Positions 57,166-64,000 of a DNA stretch of 64,000 bases are shown here, piece after piece. The position numbers and the translations under genes were made by a program. The stretch comes from Mesorhizobium qingshengii (GTDB lineage Bacteria > Pseudomonadota > Alphaproteobacteria > Rhizobiales > Rhizobiaceae). How positions within the stretch are numbered: position 1 is the stretch's first letter; each line of letters starts with the position of its first letter. Below the pieces are notes generated by a model. That model saw only the letters and a program-made list of their open reading frames with translations, made no database searches and was not told the DNA's origin. The stretch is taken from NCBI RefSeq assembly GCF_900103325.1, contig NZ_FMXM01000003.1, forward strand, positions 124,001-188,000, in the 5' to 3' direction.

Positions 57166-57824
57166 GTCGAACCCAATCTGGCCAGATTCAATCGTGCTTC
57201 GGCAAACTTTTGGAAGGCGCGGGCGCGGTGCGACAGCGCCGTGGCCTGGCCAGGCTTCCAGCCGTGCTTTTCCTCGGCGCTCATCTCGCCAAAGGTCTTG
57301 TCGAAGCCATTCGGCAGGAACACCGGGTCATAGCCGAAGCCGAGTTCGCCGCGCGGCGGCCAGACCAGCGTGCCTTCGGCCTCGCCGCGATAATATTCGG
57401 CGTCACCGTCGGGAAACGCCAGGCAGATGACGGCGACAAAGCGCCCCTTGCGCTGTTCGGCCGAGGCAGCGCCGACTTCCTGCAGCGCCACTTCGGTGCG
57501 TTGCATGGCCATGCCGAAATCGCGCGACCCGTCCGGGGTTTCGGCCCAGTTGGCGGTGTAGACGCCGGGCGCGCCGTCGAGCGCGTCGACGCACAGGCCG
57601 GAATCATCCGACAGCGCCGGCAGGCCGGTGGCCTTGGCGGCGGCCAGCGCCTTGATGTAGGCGTTTTCCTCGAAGGTGGTGCCGGTTTCGTCAGGCTCCG
57701 GCAGGCCGTACTCCTTGGCCGATTTCGCTTCGAAGCCGAACGGCGCCATCAGGTCGGCGAATTCGCGCAGCTTGCCGGCATTGTGGCTGGCGACGACGAT
57801 CTTCTTTCCATCGAGAGAATGCAT
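57162..57824 (-). CDS. rdgB: dITP/XTP pyrophosphatase
   Basis: 220 aa from ATG 57824. '[17 protein letters not shown]' substrate loop, '[25 protein letters not shown]' and '[17 protein letters not shown]' with '[12 protein letters not shown]' are the family motifs. It removes non-canonical purine nucleotides. Part of a tightly packed run rph, VOC gene, rdgB, hemW with 1-4 base overlaps. Confidence 0.96.
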   Translation of the reverse strand: MHSLDGKKIVVASHNAGKLREFADLMAPFGFEAKSAKEYGLPEPDETGTTFEENAYIKALAAAKATGLPALSDDSGLCVDALDGAPGVYTANWAETPDGSRDFGMAMQRTEVALQEVGAASAEQRKGRFVAVICLAFPDGDAEYYRGEAEGTLVWPPRGELGFGYDPVFLPNGFDKTFGEMSAEEKHGWKPGQATALSHRARAFQKFAEARLNLARLGST

Positions 57825-58234
57825 CAAAGGCCCCAGATTCTTGGCTCGGCGAACTCGATCGAATTTCCCGACGGGTCGCGTATATAGATCGAACGTCCGC
57901 CTTGCGGCCATTCGAATTCGCTTTCGATGGCGATCTTCTTCGCCTCGAGATGGGCTCTCCAGCCGGCGATTTCCACGGCGGTCGCCGCAAAGCAGAGATG
58001 GCCCTCGCCGACCGCGCCGTGCGGCGGCACCGGCAGCCTAGCGTCGGGCGCCGGCGGCACCCTGGTCGCCTCGGCATTGAAGACCAGCAGCACGCCGGGG
58101 CCGCAGCGGAAGAAGATATGCCTGCCCTCGACCTTGCCGAGGAGGTGAAGCCCAAGCACGCCGACATAGAATTCTTCCGCCGCCGCCAGGTCGGTGACGT
58201 AGAGGGCTGATTCAAGGATGGCGGAGGGGGTCAC
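57824..58234 (-). CDS. VOC (glyoxalase-like) family protein
   Basis: 136 aa from GTG 58234. Two beta-alpha-beta-beta-beta units: '[24 protein letters not shown]' and '[26 protein letters not shown]', ending '[17 protein letters not shown]' with a conserved metal Glu. Substrate unknown. The stop overlaps the rdgB start as TGATG; the start is 15 bases after rph. Confidence 0.85.
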   Translation of the reverse strand: MTPSAILESALYVTDLAAAEEFYVGVLGLHLLGKVEGRHIFFRCGPGVLLVFNAEATRVPPAPDARLPVPPHGAVGEGHLCFAATAVEIAGWRAHLEAKKIAIESEFEWPQGGRSIYIRDPSGNSIEFAEPRIWGL

Positions 58235-58249
58235 CAGAAAACCGATGGC

Positions 58250-58966
58250 TTACGCCACCGCCATCTGCTGGAGGCTGACCAGGCGCTGGATGCCTTTCTT
58301 GGCCAATCCCATCAATTCCGCGAACTGTTCCTCGGAAAACGGCTCGCCCTCGGCGGTGCCCTGGATCTCGACGATGCCGCCCTTGCCGGTCATGACGAAA
58401 TTGGCATCGGTTCCGGCCGCGGAATCCTCTAGATAATCGAGGTCGATGACCGGCTGGCCGTCATGGATGCCGCAGGAAATGGCCGCGACATGGTCCTTCA
58501 GCACCTTGGCGACACTGGCCATCTGCCGCGCCTCCATCCAGCGCAGGCAGTCGTACAGCGCCACCCAGCCGCCGGTGATCGAGGCGGTGCGGGTGCCGCC
58601 ATCGGCCTGGATGACGTCGCAGTCGACGGTGATCTGCTGTTCGCCCAGCGCCTGCAGGTCGACGACGGCGCGCAAGGAGCGCCCGATCAGCCGCTGGATT
58701 TCCAGTGTGCGGCCACCCTGCTTGCCCGCGGAAGCCTCGCGGCGCATGCGCTCGCCGGTCGAGCGCGGCAGCATGCCGTATTCCGCCGTCACCCAGCCCT
58801 TGCCGGAATTGCGCATCCAGCCCGGCACCTTTTCCTCGAGGCTGGCCGTGCACAGGACATGGGTGTCGCCGAACTTCACCAGGCACGAACCTTCGGCGTG
58901 CTTGGAGACGCCGCGCTCGAAGGAGATGGCGCGCATTTCGTCGAATTGGCGTTTGGAAGGGCGCAT
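58250..58966 (-). CDS. rph: Ribonuclease PH
   Basis: 238 aa. '[35 protein letters not shown]', '[36 protein letters not shown]' and '[20 protein letters not shown]' are typical RNase PH signatures. It trims the 3' ends of tRNA precursors by phosphorolysis. It is divergent from hrcA across a 223-base region with tandem repeats. Confidence 0.97.
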   Translation of the reverse strand: MRPSKRQFDEMRAISFERGVSKHAEGSCLVKFGDTHVLCTASLEEKVPGWMRNSGKGWVTAEYGMLPRSTGERMRREASAGKQGGRTLEIQRLIGRSLRAVVDLQALGEQQITVDCDVIQADGGTRTASITGGWVALYDCLRWMEARQMASVAKVLKDHVAAISCGIHDGQPVIDLDYLEDSAAGTDANFVMTGKGGIVEIQGTAEGEPFSEEQFAELMGLAKKGIQRLVSLQQMAVA

Positions 58967-59058
58967 TCAGGCTGCTTTCTTGTCATTTTTCGGAATCTTG
59001 GCCGGCTTGTAGCCGCATGGGAGGCATGGCGCAAAGGAAAATGGCCTGAAGACCCCAC

Positions 59059-59135
59059 ACAGACACCGGGTGATCTGACGCAGAGACCGGGTGATCTGAG
59101 ACGCAGACACCGGGTGATCTGACGCAGACACCGGG
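59059..59135 (+). repeat. Four phased direct repeats (21-23 bp) between rph and hrcA
   Basis: The core ACCGGGTGATCTGA (last copy truncated after ACCGGGT) starts at 59065, 59086, 59109 and 59130, giving spacings of 21, 23 and 21 bp. The full unit is close to CGCAGACACCGGGTGATCTG. Spacing near two helical turns puts the copies on one face of the DNA. The array ends right at the predicted -35 of hrcA. Confidence 0.85.
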
Positions 59136-59163
59136 TTGCGCGGGCCGTGGTGAAGTCTATATC
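59136..59163 (+). promoter_or_regulatory. Possible hrcA promoter
   Basis: TTGCGC, a 16-base spacer, then TATATC. The transcript would start near 59170, about 20 bases before the ATG. The hexamers are only moderate matches to the sigma-70 consensus. Confidence 0.35.
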
Positions 59164-59189
59164 CTTGGTATAGAGGTTTTTTGCCCGCA

Positions 59190-60272
59190 ATGACCAAGGC
59201 AGTCGATCCCAGTTCGCAGTCGCCCGCGCTTCAATCGCTAGACATGCGCTCGCGCGACATCTTCCGGCGCATCGTCGATTCCTATCTGAGGGACGGGGAA
59301 CCGGTGGGATCACGCAGCCTGTCGCGCATCCTGCCGTCCTCGCTGTCGCCCGCCACCATCCGCAATGTGATGAGCGACCTCGAGCATCTCGGCCTGATCT
59401 ACGCCCCGCACATCTCCGCCGGGCGGCTGCCGACCCAGGCGGGCCTGCGTTTCTTCGTCGACGCCTTCATGGAGCTTGGCGACCTCTCCGACGAGGAGCG
59501 CCGCACCATCGAGGCCCAGGTGAGGGCGTCCGGCTCGGGCGCGACGCTCGAACATATGCTGACCGAGGCCAGCCAGATGCTGTCGGGCATGTCGCGCGGC
59601 GCCGGCCTCGTGCTTGCCGCCAAGAACGAAGTGGCGCTGAAGCACATCGAATTCATCCAGCTCGAGCCGACCAAGGCGCTGGCGGTGCTGGTGTCGCAGA
59701 ATGGCGACGTCGAAAACCGCGTCGTCGACCTGCCCGCCGGCATCACCGTCTCGCAACTGCATGAGGCGTCGAATTTCCTCAACGCCCATATCCGTGGCCG
59801 AACGCTGGCCGAGGCGCGGGTGGAGATCGCCCGCATCAAGGAAGAGACCAGGGCGGCGCTCGACACGCTGTCGCAGGACCTGGTCGAAAAGGGGCTGGCC
59901 GTGTGGGCGGGCGCCGACAGCGGCCTGCCGGCGCGGCTCATCGTGCGCGGCCGTGCCAACCTGCTCGAAAACGTCACCGCCCAGGCCGACATCGAATTGC
60001 TGCGGCACCTGTTCGAGGACATGGAAACGCAGGACGGGCTGATCCAGCTGCTTGACCTTGCCGAGGAGGGGTCGGGCGTGCGCATCTTCATCGGCTCGGA
60101 AAACAAGCTGTTTTCGTTGTCGGGCTCGTCGCTGGTCGTCGCGCCCTATCGCGACAAGGATGCGCGCGTCGTTGGCGCGCTTGGCGTCATCGGTCCGACC
60201 CGGCTGAATTATGCCCGCATCGTGCCGATGGTCGACTATACCGCACAGCTGATTTCCCGCATGCTCCGTTGA
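59190..60272 (+). CDS. hrcA: Heat-inducible transcription repressor HrcA
   Basis: 360 aa. N-terminal winged helix '[45 protein letters not shown]', then the dimerisation and GAF-like regions, ending '[28 protein letters not shown]'. It represses groESL-type genes at CIRCE elements. ATG 59190 ([12 protein letters not shown]) gives the usual N-terminus, though TTG 59181 has the better-spaced GAGG. No CIRCE sequence is visible in this window. grpE, which often follows hrcA, does not follow here. Confidence 0.95.
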   Translation: MTKAVDPSSQSPALQSLDMRSRDIFRRIVDSYLRDGEPVGSRSLSRILPSSLSPATIRNVMSDLEHLGLIYAPHISAGRLPTQAGLRFFVDAFMELGDLSDEERRTIEAQVRASGSGATLEHMLTEASQMLSGMSRGAGLVLAAKNEVALKHIEFIQLEPTKALAVLVSQNGDVENRVVDLPAGITVSQLHEASNFLNAHIRGRTLAEARVEIARIKEETRAALDTLSQDLVEKGLAVWAGADSGLPARLIVRGRANLLENVTAQADIELLRHLFEDMETQDGLIQLLDLAEEGSGVRIFIGSENKLFSLSGSSLVVAPYRDKDARVVGALGVIGPTRLNYARIVPMVDYTAQLISRMLR

Positions 60273-60296
60273 GCCGGGCTAACCGAGGAGACGATG

Positions 60297-60494
60297 ATGG
60301 CGCTCGAAGAACTCAAGGCCCGGATCAGCCTGCTGCTGGAGGAAATGGTCAACCAGCCGGAAGACCAGCACGAAATCCAGGAACAATTGCGCGAAAAACT
60401 GCGGGAGATGCGCGCCATGGGCCTGCCGCTGCCGGCCGATCTCGTCGCGCTGGAAAAACGCCTCGACGACGATTTCTACGCCGCCGGGAGCTGA
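60297..60494 (+). CDS. Small helical protein of unknown function
   Basis: 65 aa; the second ATG of ATGATG has GAGGAG six bases ahead. Predicted almost wholly helical and charged: 'EELKARISLLLEEMVNQPED', 'QHEIQEQLREKLREMRAMGL', then 'PADLVALEKRLDDDF'. It lies 24 bases after hrcA and is likely co-transcribed. A conserved rhizobial small protein is likely; function unknown. Confidence 0.7.
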   Translation: MALEELKARISLLLEEMVNQPEDQHEIQEQLREKLREMRAMGLPLPADLVALEKRLDDDFYAAGS

Positions 60495-60594
60495 GCCCGA
60501 AATCGGATCCTCACGTCCCTTCAACTCATCGTGCGAGGCGGAACCCACGAGCAAACCGGCCGTTACTTTCCTTCGTGACCAGGTGGAGGACAGA

Positions 60595-61944
60595 ATGATA
60601 CGATTGGCCGGGCTGGTGCTTCCCGCATTGTTTCTCACCACCGCGGCATTCGCCCAGCAGGCGGATCAGCAGGCGCTGAAGGGCGCGGCCGCCTTCGGCG
60701 ACTGGCGGGCCGACAGGCCGGGAGTGCGCCGCCTGATCAAGCCGGAAGACCTGCCGAAGCCTTACGTCACCAAATCCGCTTCGAACAGCGCCGGCCTCGC
60801 CGAAAGGCCGGCAGGTGCCAAGCCGCGACTGCCGCCGGGCTTTTCGGCCGAGCTGGTCGCGTCGGGCATCGACAATCCGCGCGTCGTGCGCGTCGCGCCG
60901 AACGGCGACCTGTTCGTCGCCGACAGCGAAGCCAACCAGATTCGCGTCTATCGCCTGGGCGAGGGCAGCGCCAGGCCCGTCAAGGACGGCATCTTCGCCG
61001 GCAACCTCAACCAGCCCTATGGCATTGCCTTCTACCCGCCGGGCAACGACCCGCAATGGGTGTATGTCGCCAACAGCGACAGCATCGTGCGCTTTGCCTA
61101 CCGCAAGGGTGACCTGAAGGCCGCCGGCGACCCGGAAACCGTCGTCGACAACATCCCTTCCAATCATCACTGGACCCGCGACATCGTTTTCTCGCCCGAC
61201 GGCAAGACGCTCTATCTGTCGGTCGGCTCGGGATCGAATGCCGCCGAGGACATGGGCAAGGCGCCGCAGGGTGGGCTGGCGGCGTGGGCGACGTCAAAGC
61301 CGCTGGGTGCCGCCTGGGGTTCCGAGGATGGCCGTGCCGATGTGCTGGCCTTCGATCCGGACGGCAAGAATGGCCGCATCGTCGCCACCGGCCTGCGCAA
61401 CTGTTCGGGCATGACGGTTCAGCCGGCGACCGGCGCGCTGTGGTGCGTGGTCAACGAGCGCGATGCGCTGGGCGACAATGTGCCGTCCGAATACGCAACT
61501 GTTGTCAAGCAGGGCGCCTTCTATGGCTGGCCCTGGTATTATATCGGCAGCAACGAGGATCCGCGCCACAAGGGCGAACGCCCCGATCTTGCCGGCAAGG
61601 CGACCATTCCCGATGTGCTGATGCAGGCGCATTCGGCGCCGCTCAACATCGCCTTCTACGACGGGAAGAATTTTCCCCGGGAGTACCAGGGCGACGCTTT
61701 TGTGGCCCTGCACGGTTCGTGGAACCGCGGCAACAGGACCGGATACAAGGTTGTCCGATTGCTGTTCAGGGATGGCAGACCGACCGGCGAATACGAGGAT
61801 TTCATCACCGGCTTCGTCATCTCCAACGGCGAGGTGTGGGGACGACCGGTCGGCGTGGCGGTGGCGAGCGACGGCGCGCTCATCGTCAGCGAAGATGGCA
61901 ACGGCACCATCTGGCGCGTCACCTATGGCGGCGCTCGTTCCTGA
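60595..61944 (+). CDS. Secreted sorbosone/glucose dehydrogenase-like (PQQ-type propeller) protein
   Basis: 449 aa from ATG 60595 with GGAGG five bases ahead. Signal peptide 'IRLAGLVLPALFLTTAAFAQ'. The propeller has 'LPPGFSAELVASGIDNPRVVRVAPNGDLFVADSEANQIRV', 'NQPYGIAFYPPG', 'HHWTRDIVFSPDGKTLYLSVGSGSN', 'YGWPWYYIGSNEDPRH' and 'VSEDGNGTIWRVTY', typical of soluble aldose/sorbosone dehydrogenases using PQQ. Periplasmic sugar oxidation is likely; the substrate is unknown. Confidence 0.88.
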   Translation: MIRLAGLVLPALFLTTAAFAQQADQQALKGAAAFGDWRADRPGVRRLIKPEDLPKPYVTKSASNSAGLAERPAGAKPRLPPGFSAELVASGIDNPRVVRVAPNGDLFVADSEANQIRVYRLGEGSARPVKDGIFAGNLNQPYGIAFYPPGNDPQWVYVANSDSIVRFAYRKGDLKAAGDPETVVDNIPSNHHWTRDIVFSPDGKTLYLSVGSGSNAAEDMGKAPQGGLAAWATSKPLGAAWGSEDGRADVLAFDPDGKNGRIVATGLRNCSGMTVQPATGALWCVVNERDALGDNVPSEYATVVKQGAFYGWPWYYIGSNEDPRHKGERPDLAGKATIPDVLMQAHSAPLNIAFYDGKNFPREYQGDAFVALHGSWNRGNRTGYKVVRLLFRDGRPTGEYEDFITGFVISNGEVWGRPVGVAVASDGALIVSEDGNGTIWRVTYGGARS

Positions 61945-61990
61945 TCCTGCTTGGCGGAGGGAGAGGAGCCTGCCAACGCCGCCGCCAGAC

Positions 61991-62039
61991 TCTTCTCCCG
62001 TTGGGCGAAGGTGGCCGCGAAGCGGCCGGATGAGGGGCC
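61991..62039. repeat. Fragment of a RIME-like palindromic repeat
   Basis: TTCTCCCGTTGGGCGAAGGTGGCCGCGAAGCGGCCGGATGAGGGGC: the inner stem GGCCGC-GAA-GCGGCC and the end GATGAGGGGC match ends of rhizobial mosaic elements, including the two longer copies in this window. It lies between the dehydrogenase and lysE genes. Confidence 0.6.
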
Positions 62040-62141
62040 TGCGCGTGTCGCAGCAATATCTGGTGCAATGGATTCCGACCCGAGGGAATTCAACCCTGGT
62101 CCGTTCCATGCGACAAGGCATTCTGATCTGAGACCAATGCC

Positions 62142-62759
62142 ATGACCCTCACCGGATTTCTCGCCTACAGTGCCGCTCTCGGCATCGCCGCTGCCATTCC
62201 CGGCCCCGGTATCACCGCGCTCGTCGCGCGTGCGCTCGGGTCGGGTTTCCGCTCGTCGCTGGCAATGTCCTTCGGCCTGATGCTAGGCGACCTCACCTAT
62301 CTGACCGCCGTGGTGCTTGGCCTCGCCTTTGTCGCGCAGACCTTCGGCATGGTCTTTCTCGCCATCAAATGGCTGGGTGTCGCTTATCTCGCCTTCCTTG
62401 GCTGGCGCTTCTGGAACAGCGGCATCACGCCCGAGACGGTCGAGGCGAGAAAAGGCAAGGGCGGGCTGCTGTCGAGCTTTGTCGCCGGTCTCACCGTCAC
62501 GCTCGGCAACCCGAAGACGATGATCTTCTATCTCGCCATCACGCCGACCATCGTCGACCTGAAGACCATCACGCTGGCCGACTATGGCATTCTCGTCGCG
62601 CTGACGATCGTCGTGCTTCTGGTGGTGCTGGTGCCGTATCTGGCGTTGGCGGCCAAGGCGCGCTGGTTCCTCAAGTCGCCGCGCGCGCTCAAGGCGCTGA
62701 ACCGCACCGCCGCCGGCTTCATGGTCGGCGCTGCGGCGGCGATCGCCGCCCGTCAGTAG
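62142..62759 (+). CDS. LysE/RhtB family amino-acid exporter
   Basis: 205 aa, six predicted membrane helices. '[45 protein letters not shown]' and '[15 protein letters not shown]' are characteristic; '[20 protein letters not shown]' follows. Exports an amino acid or related metabolite; the substrate is not predictable. Confidence 0.92.
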   Translation: MTLTGFLAYSAALGIAAAIPGPGITALVARALGSGFRSSLAMSFGLMLGDLTYLTAVVLGLAFVAQTFGMVFLAIKWLGVAYLAFLGWRFWNSGITPETVEARKGKGGLLSSFVAGLTVTLGNPKTMIFYLAITPTIVDLKTITLADYGILVALTIVVLLVVLVPYLALAAKARWFLKSPRALKALNRTAAGFMVGAAAAIAARQ

Positions 62760-62955
62760 GGCTCTTTCGGCCAAAATATTCCCGGGACGGGCCTTTCCGG
62801 GAAATGCTTTTCCGGGACCGGGGCGTTTTAGACACGGGTCCCACTCGGATATTTTCAGTCGACAGTCTATCTTGCGCGACCGAAGGCTCTATCTTGCCGG
62901 CTGCAGTGCCATTTGCCTGAATCCTCACTTGCCTGAAGTTCTGGGAGCGAAACCA

Positions 62956-63936
<981 letters not shown>

Positions 63937-64000
63937 GGGCGGGTTTCGGCCTGGTGGACCGCCTGGTCCGTTGAAAAAAGCTTCGTGGCCGCGGTTGCGC

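Noticed and set aside
58967..59197. 76-codon minus-strand frame upstream of rph
   Set aside because: It mainly translates the 21-bp direct repeats and has no ribosome site.

Overview
The window is about 63-65% G+C chromosomal DNA of an alphaproteobacterium, most likely a Mesorhizobium or close relative (Hyphomicrobiales, Phyllobacteriaceae). The grounds are the gene families and order (dnaK-dnaJ-pmtA-NADPH:FMN reductase-pyrF; rph next to hrcA; glk-ABC exporter-dapB-gpmA), a rhizobial-type heat-shock promoter before dnaK, and several families of short intergenic palindromic mosaic repeats that I recall from rhizobia. It looks like core chromosome. I see no prophage, transposase, CRISPR array, rRNA or replication origin, and only one tRNA.

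Layout. 1-5421 (minus): a translationally coupled secreted pair, a predicted beta-propeller protein and a giant Cys-rich repeat protein that runs off the left edge. 5848-12426: a MarR regulator with a perfect palindrome before its start, then the chaperones dnaK and dnaJ, phospholipid methyltransferase pmtA, an FMN reductase, pyrF and a DUF1330 gene. 12525-16944 (minus): an ATP-grasp protein and a four-gene galactose/galactonate operon (SDR dehydrogenase, dgoK, dgoA, SMP-30 lactonase) with stop/start overlaps. 17213-22997: a GGDEF-EAL protein and a lipid-linked glycosylation group (GT-C membrane protein, methyltransferase, GtrA flippase, GT2 polyprenyl-phosphate glycosyltransferase). 23236-31138: gshB, comM, an outer-membrane barrel protein of lower G+C, glcB and a lone hyuA. 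31469-33368 (minus): a cupredoxin, a ferredoxin/CDGSH protein and two tandem paralogous small secreted Cys-rich proteins of unknown function. 33417-38275: a PLP decarboxylase and cysK operon divergent from a BTAD/TPR regulator. 38371-42924: small membrane and redox genes, including a bacterial UBP zinc finger beside a cNMP-binding thioredoxin-reductase-like protein. 43074-47774 (minus): tRNA-Leu(CAG), gpmA, dapB, an ABC exporter and glk. 48156-54622: mepA, an epimerase-like SDR, queG, a GST, uppP, yraN and rsmI. 54771-55995: a scar with a small gene, an EamA transporter remnant, an orphan ORF and an internally deleted phosphatase gene. 56002-63936: hemW-rdgB-VOC gene-rph, divergent hrcA, a PQQ-type sugar dehydrogenase, a LysE exporter and a second cysK.

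The least explained items are the left-edge secreted pair, the tandem CYGAWV paralogs, the UBP zinc-finger/CNBD-reductase pair, the 21-bp phased direct repeats between rph and hrcA, and mosaic repeats whose ends supply stop codons or C-terminal residues to neighbouring genes. All assignments come from reading the sequence and from remembered family features; no database search was run.
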